This document shows positions 1 through 5,935 of a stretch of 6,131 nt of DNA, one piece after another. Under the pieces are notes generated by a model, which was not told the DNA's origin, searched no databases, and was given only the letters and a program-made list of their open reading frames with translations. A program made the position numbers and the translations under genes. The DNA comes from Synergistaceae bacterium (GTDB taxonomy: Bacteria > Synergistota > Synergistia > Synergistales > Aminobacteriaceae), in assembly GCA_022837505.1 (NCBI GenBank), contig JALHFZ010000081.1, positions 1 to 6,131 on the forward strand. The letters run 5' to 3'. Numbering within the stretch: position 1 is the first letter of the stretch; the number at the start of each line of letters is the position of its first letter.

Positions 1-1500
1 GCCGGTGAGCAGGCGGCTTCCCCGGGAGGGGCCGGAGGAACTGCCGATCCGGGCGGCGAGCATGGGGGTGAAGGTGAGGGCGACCCAGAGGGAGAAGAGG
101 GTGGAGAAGACCACCGTCATGGCGAAGGGATTGAAGAGCTGCCCCATCCGCCCTCCTGCAAGGGCCACGGGAATGAAAACTCCGAGGTTCGTTGCCGTGG
201 TGGAGAGTACGGCGACGGCGATCTCCTTCGTCCCCCGCTCAGCGGCTTCGATGGGATGGTACCCCATCTCCTTGTACCGGATGATGTTCTCGATGACGAG
301 GATGGAGTTGTTCACCAGGATTCCGGTGGAGATGGCCAGGCCTAGGGTGGTCATGGTATTGAGGGTGTAGTGCGCGAGCACCATGGGCATGAAGGTGGCT
401 ATGATGGCCGTGGGCATGACGATGGCCACAAGGAGGGTCACGGAGAGCCGGCGGAGAAAGAGAAAAAGGATAAGGGCGGTGAGGGCCGTTCCGGTGATCA
501 TATCCCGGAAGACGTTCCAGATAGAGTTGGCGATGAACTCGCCGTCATCGAAGGGTATGGCCATGGTGAACCCCGGAGGAAGGGTGGGAAGAATGCGGTC
601 GAGCATCTCCCGGGCGGCCCTGCTCGCCTTGACCACGTTGCCGTCGGGGACGGCCGTGAGGGAGAGAATGAAGGAGTCCAGCCCCCGATAGCGGGCGAGG
701 CGGCGCACCTCCGCCGTTCCGTCGGTGACGGAGGCGATATCAGCGAGGCGGACGGACACTCCGTTGGAAAGAGAGATCTGCACGTTTTCGATCTCACCCA
801 CAGTGGCCGACTCCCCCACGACCCGGAGGATGGACTCCTGGTCGCCGAGGGTTATCCGCCCCGAAGGGGAGCTGTAGTTGCCGCTCGAGAGGATATTCGT
901 CACCTGGCGGATATTCAGGCCGAGGCTGCCCAGGGCCACAGGGTCGAGCTCCACGTGAATCTCCCTTGTAAGCCCTCCGTCGAGGGAGACGTCCGCCACA
1001 TCCACCACCTGGGAGAGCTGGCGCTGCACCCGGTCCTCGAGGATATCCCGAGCCCGCTGGGGGGGAAGGGTGGACGTAAAGACCACGGACATGAAGGACC
1101 GGGCGTTGATGTCGAACTTCCGCACAACGGGGTCGTCGGCGTCCTCGGGGAGCGAGACGGTCCGCACCCGGTTGGCCACATCAAGGGCCGCGTCCGCCAG
1201 ATTAATGTCGGGATCGAACTCTACGAAAACATAGGAGAGCCCCTCCAGGGAGGTGCTCTCTATGCGCCTCGTCCCCTGCACCTGGCTGATGGCGTCCTCC
1301 AGGGGCTTTGAGATGAGGGTCTCCATGTCCACGGGTCCGGCACCGGTGTACCGGGTGACCACGGAGACGAAGGGGACTTCTATTTTCGGAAGAAGGGAGA
1401 TGCCCATTCCATTGATAGCCGCCAGCCCGAGAAGAACGGCGAGGATGACGATGACCAGTGTCAGTACCGGGCGGCGAATGGAGATGCTGATGAGGCCCAT
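1..1500 (-). CDS. RND-family efflux transporter, N-terminal 500 codons (cut by window edge)
   Basis: Inner-membrane pump of the AcrB/HAE-1 type, which exports hydrophobic compounds through a tripartite complex with a periplasmic adaptor and an outer-membrane channel. Translating from the ATG at 1500 gives 500 uninterrupted codons with no stop before the edge; AcrB-type pumps have about 1,000-1,050 residues, so roughly half is visible. It starts MGLISISIRRPVLT; TM1 is about residues 12-30, the porter region about 40-330 (with ISQVQGTRRIEST and DVADVSLDGG), TM2-TM4 about 335-407, and GRMGQLFNPFAMTVVFS near 450 leads into TM6. In TM4 the motif is GILVNNSILVIEN, so N397 and N398 stand where AcrB has proton-relay D407 and D408; the following Glu is kept. 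The start lies 6 bases after the adaptor stop and in the same frame, with AGGAGG-like bases (GGGAGGA) about 13 bases upstream, a slightly long spacing. Family is certain; substrate is unknown. Confidence 0.95.
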   Translation of the reverse strand, partial: MGLISISIRRPVLTLVIVILAVLLGLAAINGMGISLLPKIEVPFVSVVTRYTGAGPVDMETLISKPLEDAISQVQGTRRIESTSLEGLSYVFVEFDPDINLADAALDVANRVRTVSLPEDADDPVVRKFDINARSFMSVVFTSTLPPQRARDILEDRVQRQLSQVVDVADVSLDGGLTREIHVELDPVALGSLGLNIRQVTNILSSGNYSSPSGRITLGDQESILRVVGESATVGEIENVQISLSNGVSVRLADIASVTDGTAEVRRLARYRGLDSFILSLTAVPDGNVVKASRAAREMLDRILPTLPPGFTMAIPFDDGEFIANSIWNVFRDMITGTALTALILFLFLRRLSVTLLVAIVMPTAIIATFMPMVLAHYTLNTMTTLGLAISTGILVNNSILVIENIIRYKEMGYHPIEAAERGTKEIAVAVLSTTATNLGVFIPVALAGGRMGQLFNPFAMTVVFSTLFSLWVALTFTPMLAARIGSSSGPSRGSRLLTG

Positions 1501-1506
1501 GGGGTA

Positions 1507-2631
1507 CTATTTTCCTCCCCGATCGCCGCTCGCGGGGGTCCCTTTCCCGGAGGGATTCTCTCCGGGTTTTGAAAGAAGTCCGTTGGAGACGGTGATCTTC
1601 GCTCCATCGTAAAGGCTTCCCGCGCCGCTCTTGACGACCTGGTCGCCGGGGACGAGACCGGAGAGGACTTCCACGAAGCCGCCGCTCCCCTCTCCCACAG
1701 CGATATCCCGCCGCTTTGCCTCCGGGCCGGAGACGAGAAAGACGTAGGGCTTCCCCTCTTCCCGGAGGATCGACTCGTAGGGGACGGCAAGGGTATTCTT
1801 CCTGCTGACCATCTGAACCTCCATCCGGACGTAGTCTCCTGGAATGAGGGGACATTCGGTGGGGAGGCGGACGATGAAGCGGAAAAAACCCGTGGCCGGG
1901 TCGGCCTCGGGGTCCATCCGGTAGATTTTTCCCGTGGTCTCCCCTCCCCAGGGGGCCGTGACGAGGACATCCATCCCCGGAAGGATGAGTCCCCGGATGG
2001 TTGGGGAGACGAGCATGGAGACCTCCCGGCGTTCAAAGTCCGCCACGGCGAGGAGCTCCCTCCCAGGCTCGGCGAACTCCCCCTTCTCTGCGGTGCGGCG
2101 AACCACTACACCGTCAAGGGCGGAGCGGATCTGAGTCCGGGATGATGTCGTCCGGGCGTCCCGGAGCTTCGCGGCCTCGTCCTGCATCTGGACATTGGCC
2201 CGGTCCATCTCCTGCTTCGACGTTCCCCCCGCCTTGAAGATCTTCTGCAGGCTTTCATAGCGACTTTTGGCGTCCTCGTAGGCGGCCTGCCTGGCACCCA
2301 GAAGGGCGGCCTGGTTCTGTCCGGCAAGAGAGATAAGGACCTGCCCTTTCTTCACCCGGTCACCCACTGAGACGGAGATATCCTCGATGACCTCCCGGGT
2401 CTGGGCGGTCACCTTCTGCACCTGGGCCGACCTGACTGTTCCGTAGAAGCTCCGCCAGATCTCCCAGGTGCGGGGCTGCACCGTGAAGGCCGTCACGGTG
2501 ATCCCCCCGGAAGGCTGAGGGGGGCGCTGCTGGGCTCCTGAGGGTGCGAGAAGTCTGTAGCCGAGAAACCCGAGGGCTCCCGCTAGAAGGATGATCCAGA
2601 TAAGGACGTTCAGTTTTTTCAAAATTCCCAT
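1507..2631 (-). CDS. RND periplasmic adaptor (membrane fusion protein, HlyD/AcrA type)
   Basis: This 374-residue protein would link the RND pump to an outer-membrane channel across the periplasm. A positively charged start (MGILKKLN) and a hydrophobic segment at about 8-28 form an uncleaved anchor; there is no lipobox cysteine. A Pro/Gln linker is followed by the first lipoyl half (about 70-103, SVGDRVKKGQVL), an alpha-helical hairpin (about 105-165, Gln/Ala/Lys/Glu-rich), the second lipoyl half (about 166-200, RSALDGVVV), a beta-barrel (about 203-285), a membrane-proximal domain (about 285-350) and a Gly/Ser/Lys tail. I chose the ATG at 2631 because AGAGGT lies 6 bases upstream; the in-frame ATG at 2679 has no Shine-Dalgarno sequence and overlaps a TAAAAT promoter-like hexamer. 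It is 6 bases from the RND gene, so the two surely form one unit. No outer-membrane channel gene is visible; it may lie beyond the left edge. Confidence 0.93.
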   Translation of the reverse strand: MGILKKLNVLIWIILLAGALGFLGYRLLAPSGAQQRPPQPSGGITVTAFTVQPRTWEIWRSFYGTVRSAQVQKVTAQTREVIEDISVSVGDRVKKGQVLISLAGQNQAALLGARQAAYEDAKSRYESLQKIFKAGGTSKQEMDRANVQMQDEAAKLRDARTTSSRTQIRSALDGVVVRRTAEKGEFAEPGRELLAVADFERREVSMLVSPTIRGLILPGMDVLVTAPWGGETTGKIYRMDPEADPATGFFRFIVRLPTECPLIPGDYVRMEVQMVSRKNTLAVPYESILREEGKPYVFLVSGPEAKRRDIAVGEGSGGFVEVLSGLVPGDQVVKSGAGSLYDGAKITVSNGLLSKPGENPSGKGTPASGDRGGK

Positions 2632-2740
2632 GGCGGACCTCTTTTCATCTTTGGTAAAAAGAAAGAAATGCAGGGACATTTTACTCTAGAAAGACGAGTT
2701 CGAGGCAGGGGGAAACTACTGAAGGAGATCGATCTGTCCC
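2632..2740. other. Short gap between half-permease and adaptor, with weak promoter-like hexamer and a palindrome
   Basis: This 109-base gap separates the second half-permease from the adaptor/pump pair. On the minus strand TAAAAT (2678-2683) could be a -10 box, but the hexamer 17 bases upstream (GCCTCG) is not a -35 box. A perfect 10-base palindrome AGATCGATCT lies at 2726-2735. No convincing terminator is present, so read-through from the upstream permease genes is possible; separate transcription of the efflux pair is equally possible. Confidence 0.3.
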
Positions 2741-3274
2741 CTATTCCTCCCGGTAGCGGGTGAGAAGGGCCTGCCGTTCATCCGGTTTCAGAAGAAAGTC
2801 CAGAGCCCAGGCCATGAGGACAACCCCCGTCAGAGAGACGGCGTACCGGGAGAGGCCGAAGGCAAATCCGAGGTTCGATATTTCGAAGAGGGCCATGGGG
2901 ATCCGCATGGTGGACCACGCGCCGATGAAGATGAAGATATTCCGCAGGCTCGCTCCCTTGCGGATCATCACCTCCGCTATGGGGAAGGCGATATAGAGCG
3001 GCCCGGCGGAACTCGAGCCGAGCAGGAGGGAGAGAATGACCCCCCGGAGGCCGGAGCTCTCCCCCAGGTGCGGGGCCACCCGCTCCCGGGATATCCATAC
3101 ATCGAAGAGCCCCAGAAGGACAAAGACGGGAGGGATGATTCCCATGACCATGAGGATGTTCTCCCCCAGAAGATAGGCCGCCCTCCCCCCTCTGAGGGGG
3201 TCATACAGGGCGAGGGGAAGGGTGAGGGCCAGGGCGATGAGGGGCAGGCGCCATTTTTTAAATCCTTCTCTCAT
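2741..3274 (-). CDS. Half-size permease, second partner (one-repeat PF03773-like membrane protein)
   Basis: This 177-residue protein has about five hydrophobic segments (about 9-24, 38-61, 76-103, 112-130, 143-162) and a charged C-terminal tail (KPDERQALLTRYREE). It matches the upstream neighbour without gaps from SGL (residue 74) to R143: by eye 24 of 70 positions are identical, including LLGS, IAFP (95-98), GA (107-108), E131, G136 and R143. Members of the COG0701/ArsP-like permease family normally have two such repeats in 300-400 residues, so this is a single-repeat polypeptide that I infer pairs with its neighbour. It has no CSC motif and no cysteine at all. The ATG overlaps the neighbour's TGA as ATGA, which suggests translational coupling and equal output. 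Membrane location is clear; the transported substrate is unknown. Confidence 0.88.
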   Translation of the reverse strand: MREGFKKWRLPLIALALTLPLALYDPLRGGRAAYLLGENILMVMGIIPPVFVLLGLFDVWISRERVAPHLGESSGLRGVILSLLLGSSSAGPLYIAFPIAEVMIRKGASLRNIFIFIGAWSTMRIPMALFEISNLGFAFGLSRYAVSLTGVVLMAWALDFLLKPDERQALLTRYREE

Positions 3275-3750
3275 GGGACCACCGCCAGCCAGACCGCGTA
3301 TCCGACGAGGAAGGAGTAGAAATAGGCCATTCCGTTCCGCAGCAGGGTCACCTTCCAGCCGAAGTACTGGGCTTCAAGGGGGGCTGTGGCCACACCCACC
3401 ATCATCAGGGTGGAGATGAAGACAGCCATCTGGGCGACCCCAGCGCCGTTCTCGAGGAGCAGCTTCGCCATGGGAAAGGCGATGAACCCCGGAATGAGGG
3501 TCACCGAGCCGAGGAGGGAGGCCAGGACCTGGCCGAAAAGGCCGCTCTCGCTCCCCAGGGCCGCGGCGATGAACCGCTCGGGCAGAAAGGCCACGGAAAA
3601 GGAGACGAGAAGAAGGACCGCGAAGAAGGGGGGGAGGATGTTCACGAAGCTCTTCCACCCCTTCTTCAGCGCTTTTTTCGTCTTCTGTCGGTCAAAGAGT
3701 GCGGAGGCGGCAAGGAGGACAAGGGCAATGCCGTAGAGAACCATGATCAT
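3271..3750 (-). CDS. Half-size permease, first partner (one-repeat PF03773-like membrane protein)
   Basis: This 159-residue protein has about five predicted membrane segments: 3-19, 36-56, 71-99, 105-125 and 139-158. A basic patch (RQKTKKALKKGWK, 21-33) after the first segment suggests that loop is cytoplasmic. The core motif runs GS (81-82), P87, IAFP (90-93), NGAG (101-104), E126, G131, R138, and is shared with the downstream half-permease and with both halves of the large permease at 3904-5070. The ATG at 3750 is preferred because GGGAGGAG lies 9 bases upstream; the alternative ATG two codons later would be too far away. The stop overlaps the next start (ATGA). The pair probably works as a heterodimer equivalent to one full permease; that is inference. 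There are no cysteines, so thiol-mediated metalloid binding seen in ArsP-like proteins is not expected here. Confidence 0.88.
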   Translation of the reverse strand: MIMVLYGIALVLLAASALFDRQKTKKALKKGWKSFVNILPPFFAVLLLVSFSVAFLPERFIAAALGSESGLFGQVLASLLGSVTLIPGFIAFPMAKLLLENGAGVAQMAVFISTLMMVGVATAPLEAQYFGWKVTLLRNGMAYFYSFLVGYAVWLAVVP

Positions 3751-3903
3751 GGGAATAAACTCCTCCCGTCTTCAAAGAAATGAGGAACGGAGGGGAGGGG
3801 GCACAGAGCGTTCTCGCCCTGGGTCTGAGGGCCCTTCCCTCCGGGGGGAAATTTTATTCTGTTTTTGCCTCTGTACCGGCCTACAAGTATACCCTGCTCT
3901 TTT
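3751..3903. promoter_or_regulatory. Gap before the half-permease pair, possible weak promoter
   Basis: The 153 bases between the large permease and the half-permeases hold the good ribosome-binding site GGGAGGAG (minus strand, about 3760-3767). On the minus strand TAAAAT at 3851-3856 could be a -10 box, but the bases 17 upstream read CCGGTA, a poor -35. A short inverted repeat TTCCC/GGGAA spans 3835-3850. The gap is long enough for an independent promoter, but none is clear; I see no strong minus-strand terminator after the large permease. Confidence 0.25.
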
Positions 3904-5070
3904 TCAGGAGGCCAGCATTCCGAAGAGCATTCCCGCTCCGGTGGACAGAAGCACCACCAGCACCACGTAGACGGCGGTCTTTCTCGGTCCGAGAATGGTG
4001 TTGATCACGAGCATGCTCGGCAGGGATAGGGCCGGGCCGGCAAGCAGCAGGGCGAGGGCCGGGCCCTTTCCCATGCCCGCACCCAGCAGCCCCTGTAGGA
4101 TGGGCACCTCCGTCAGGGTAGCGAAGTACATGAAGGCCCCGGAGATGGAGGCGAAGAAGTTCGCCCAGGGGGAATTCCCCCCCACGAGCATGGCCACATA
4201 GCGACCGGGGATGAGGGCTTCGTGTCCCGGACGGCCGAGAAGAAATCCCGCGACGAGCACTCCGGCGAAGAGCAGAGGCATGACCTGGAGGGCGTACCCC
4301 CAGGTGGAGCTGAACCACTCGCTCCGTTCGTCCCGGGTGAACCAGAGCCAGGAGGTCAGCACCGTCACTCCGAGGGCTGCTCCGGAGAGGATCCACTTCA
4401 GATTGTAGATTCCCTCCCAGACAGCATTGGAGGTCTTGGGGGCTGCCCAGTTTGCGAAGACGAGAAAGACGACCATCCCCGCCATCTGGATAACGGTCTT
4501 CCACAGGGGGCGGGCGGGCTCCTCCTCGCAGGTGAGGGCGAACCCCTCCTGCCGGGCCTTCTCTTCCTTGCCGAAGATGGCCGCCATGAGGAGGCCGATG
4601 ACCACGCTGAAAGAAACCGCCCCCACCGCCCGGGCGATCCCCATCTCGAGGCCGAGAACCCGGGCGGTGAGGATAATGGCGAGGACATTGATGGCGGGGC
4701 CGGAATAGAGAAAGGCCGATGCCGGGCCGAGCCCCGCCCCCCGTTTATAGATCCCCGCGAAGAGGGGAAGGACCGTGCAGGAGCAGACGGCGAGGACCGA
4801 CCCCGAGACGGACGCCACGGAGTAGGCGATCCACTTCTTCGCCCCGCCCCCCAGGTACTTCATCACCGCCTGCTGGGACACGAAGACGCAGATCGCCCCG
4901 GCGATGAAGAAGGCCGGGACCAGACAGAGCAGAACGTGCTCCCGGGCGTAGTCGCTCATCATGGCAACCGATTCGGCGAGGCCGGCCAATATCCGCTCGT
5001 TTCCCTCGGGGAGGAAATAGAAGGCGAGGAAAAACAGGACGATCAGGGAAAATTTCGTGCGGTCCTTCAT
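3904..5070 (-). CDS. Permease of the PF03773/COG0701 (ArsP-like) family with CSC motif
   Basis: This 388-residue inner-membrane permease has two halves joined by a charged cytoplasmic loop (about 167-188, with GKEEKARQEG). The first half has the diagnostic block AVCSCTVLPLFAG (C96, C98) followed by YKRGAGLGPASAF and SGPAINVL; the second repeats the pattern as SGAFMYFATLTEVP and GPALALLLAGPALSLPS. Paired cysteines in this position suit binding of thiophilic ions. The best characterised relatives, ArsP proteins, export trivalent organoarsenicals, but many COG0701 members have no known substrate. I chose the ATG at 5070 over 5079: CAGGAG is 9 bases before the former and touches the latter. It follows the repressor and thioredoxin-like genes, the usual company of this permease type, but a terminator hairpin lies between. 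Family is secure; arsenic as substrate is inferred from context. Confidence 0.93.
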   Translation of the reverse strand: MKDRTKFSLIVLFFLAFYFLPEGNERILAGLAESVAMMSDYAREHVLLCLVPAFFIAGAICVFVSQQAVMKYLGGGAKKWIAYSVASVSGSVLAVCSCTVLPLFAGIYKRGAGLGPASAFLYSGPAINVLAIILTARVLGLEMGIARAVGAVSFSVVIGLLMAAIFGKEEKARQEGFALTCEEEPARPLWKTVIQMAGMVVFLVFANWAAPKTSNAVWEGIYNLKWILSGAALGVTVLTSWLWFTRDERSEWFSSTWGYALQVMPLLFAGVLVAGFLLGRPGHEALIPGRYVAMLVGGNSPWANFFASISGAFMYFATLTEVPILQGLLGAGMGKGPALALLLAGPALSLPSMLVINTILGPRKTAVYVVLVVLLSTGAGMLFGMLAS

Positions 5071-5129
5071 TCTTTTCATCTCCTGTTAATTTTCGTTATG
5101 TGGCGTTTTCTTCACATTAAAGGGAAGAG

Positions 5130-5153
5130 AAAAACCCCCGGCTTTCCGGGGGT
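5130..5153 (-). terminator. Intrinsic terminator or attenuator between thioredoxin-like gene and permease
   Basis: Read on the minus strand, CCCCCGG (5152-5146), loop AAAG and CCGGGGG (5141-5135) form a perfect 7-bp GC stem, extended to 8 bp by A-T at 5153/5134, followed by five T residues (5134-5130). It begins 13 bases after the thioredoxin-like stop and ends about 50 bases before the permease start. This is a textbook Rho-independent terminator. It should reduce transcription of the permease from the repressor promoter unless read-through is substantial. Confidence 0.85.
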
Positions 5154-5165
5154 GATGTACCCTCT

Positions 5166-5405
5166 TTATTTTGCCCGCTGGAGCAGGTCCTTTACCCTTT
5201 CGACGGTGGGGACGCTTCCGGAGCAGACAAGCTTTCCATTGACTGCCAGACCGGGCGTCGAGAAGATGCCGAACTCCATGATATCGGGGATGCTCTCCAC
5301 TTTTTCGATAGTGTACTGCAATCCCGTTTCTTTGGCGGCCTGCTCTGCCACCTCGGCAAGTTTCTTGCACTTCGGGCAGCCCGTTCCCAGTATCTGTATT
5401 TTCAT
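5166..5405 (-). CDS. Small thioredoxin-like redox-active disulfide protein (CPKC)
   Basis: This 79-residue cytoplasmic protein is of the mini-thioredoxin type (redox-active disulfide protein 2, MTH895-like), shorter than the about 105 residues of thioredoxin. It opens MKIQILGTGCPKCKKL with the active site C10-P-K-C13 after the first strand; the cis-proline motif is STPG (T50-P51), followed by the strand LAVNGKLVC and a C-terminal helix. C61 is an additional cysteine in the last strand. It would reduce or shuttle a disulfide or metalloid-thiol adduct; small thioredoxins commonly sit beside CSC permeases and ArsR genes. The start overlaps the repressor stop as ATGA and has the perfect ribosome-binding site AAGGAGGT 3 bases upstream inside the repressor gene, so its translation may be strong and coupled. 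Partner specificity is not visible in the sequence. Confidence 0.93.
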   Translation of the reverse strand: MKIQILGTGCPKCKKLAEVAEQAAKETGLQYTIEKVESIPDIMEFGIFSTPGLAVNGKLVCSGSVPTVERVKDLLQRAK

Positions 5406-5761
5406 TGGACCTCCTTAGGTATCGAAGCGGAGACCGGCCACAGTCGCTGCTTTCCGGCCTTCGGCTCCCGTTGCGGGTCTGCCCTCGCAACCGTTCCCTC
5501 CAGGCAGGAGAGAAGGGCACCGATGCAGGCCAGTCGAAGGGAATAGAAGACTTTGATTCCATCCTTGCGGTCTTCGAGAATTCCCAGAGATTTCATCAAC
5601 GACAGATGCTTGCTTATAGTGGTGCGGTCGAAGGGAAACATGGACGCGATATCGCAGACACACAGTTCCCCCAGTGACAGGGCCTCCACTATGGAGAGTC
5701 GCACAGGATGGGCTATACCCTTCAGTATGGCCGCCTTTCGCTCCTGATCGGACGATTTCAA
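5402..5761 (-). CDS. arsR: ArsR/SmtB-family metalloid-responsive repressor
   Basis: This 119-residue winged-helix repressor probably binds as a dimer to its own promoter region and leaves when a soft metal or metalloid binds. Residues 16-30 (IAHPVRLSIVEALSL) are typical of the family, followed by GELCVCDIAS (31-40), the motif that carries the arsenite ligands in E. coli ArsR; here C34 and C36 are present but the third ligand is alanine (A38). The recognition helix is about 44-58 (FDRTTISKHLSLMKS) and the wing is about 62-73. Two extra cysteines, C79 and C86, lie in the C-terminal helix (LACIGALLSCLEG). The tail (about 90-119) is Arg/Lys/Pro-rich and probably flexible. The start at 5761 has AAGGAGGGG 6 bases upstream. 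The gene leads the minus-strand operon and diverges from the plus-strand genes. Metalloid sensing is well supported; As(III) versus methylated arsenic versus antimony cannot be told. Confidence 0.93.
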   Translation of the reverse strand: MKSSDQERKAAILKGIAHPVRLSIVEALSLGELCVCDIASMFPFDRTTISKHLSLMKSLGILEDRKDGIKVFYSLRLACIGALLSCLEGTVARADPQREPKAGKQRLWPVSASIPKEVQ

Positions 5762-5786
5762 TCCCGTCCCCTCCTTTTATGTGAAG

Positions 5787-5815
5787 ATTTTACCACTCCT
5801 CCGCCGGAGACGCAA
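5787..5815 (-). promoter_or_regulatory. Candidate sigma-70 promoter and operator of the arsR operon
   Basis: On the minus strand TTGCGT (5815-5810) and TAAAAT (5792-5787) are separated by exactly 17 bases. The -10 matches consensus at 5 of 6 positions, the -35 at only its first three. Transcription would start about 20 bases before the arsR ATG. The spacer contains a perfect interrupted palindrome CTCCG-C-CGGAG (5799-5809), placed where a bound ArsR dimer would block RNA polymerase; that role is inferred. Confidence 0.5.
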
Positions 5816-5837
5816 GGGCTGCACCTCTGCATCTGAC

Positions 5838-5865
5838 AGAGAAACACCCTCTCCAGGGAGTCTCT
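5838..5865. repeat. Interrupted inverted repeat in the divergent regulatory region
   Basis: AGAGA (5838-5842) pairs with TCTCT (5861-5865), and inside it CCCT (5847-5850) pairs with AGGG (5855-5858) around a CTCC loop. It lies between the minus-strand arsR promoter and the plus-strand promoter, so it could be a second operator controlling both directions. It is imperfect and could be chance. Confidence 0.3.
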
Positions 5866-5907
5866 CTATATACTAAAAAAGAATATCAGATGAAAAACAC
5901 ACATTTC

Positions 5908-5916
5908 TGGTATAAT
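5908..5916 (+). promoter_or_regulatory. Extended -10 promoter of the plus-strand genes
   Basis: TGGTATAAT contains a perfect TATAAT (5911-5916) preceded by TG one base upstream, the extended -10 form that needs little or no -35 box; indeed no good -35 is seen (AGATGA/GATGAA region). Transcription would start near 5923, giving only about 13 bases of leader before the ATG at 5936 and placing the start inside or beside the GGGGAGG ribosome-binding site. Confidence 0.55.
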
Positions 5917-5935
5917 CTTTGGGGAGGTGGTTTCC

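Noticed and set aside
370..1311. 313-codon plus-strand open frame
   Set aside because: It lies antisense to the RND pump, whose minus-strand translation matches the family throughout. The product is His/Gly/Glu/Arg-rich with no domain, as expected for a GC-driven shadow.
1202..1855. 217-codon minus-strand open frame
   Set aside because: It straddles the end of the adaptor and the start of the RND gene in another frame; the product is Arg/Gly/Pro low-complexity.
2632..2679. Upstream ATG at 2679 adding 16 residues to the adaptor
   Set aside because: No Shine-Dalgarno sequence precedes it, while the ATG at 2631 has AGAGGT at good distance and starts a proper KK-plus-hydrophobic N-terminus.
2726..2735. 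Perfect palindrome AGATCGATCT as an operator
   Set aside because: It is short, occurs once as far as I can see, and is placed just after a stop codon rather than at a promoter.
3835..3860. TTCCC/GGGAA hairpin followed by a T-rich run on the plus strand, terminator-like
   Set aside because: The stem is only five base pairs and no plus-strand gene ends here.
4222..5418. 398-codon plus-strand open frame, longer than the permease it opposes
   Set aside because: It covers the opposite strand of the permease, terminator and thioredoxin-like genes. Its composition is Gly/Glu/Arg/Pro-rich, it has no ribosome-binding site and no recognisable fold, while the minus strand encodes three clear features.
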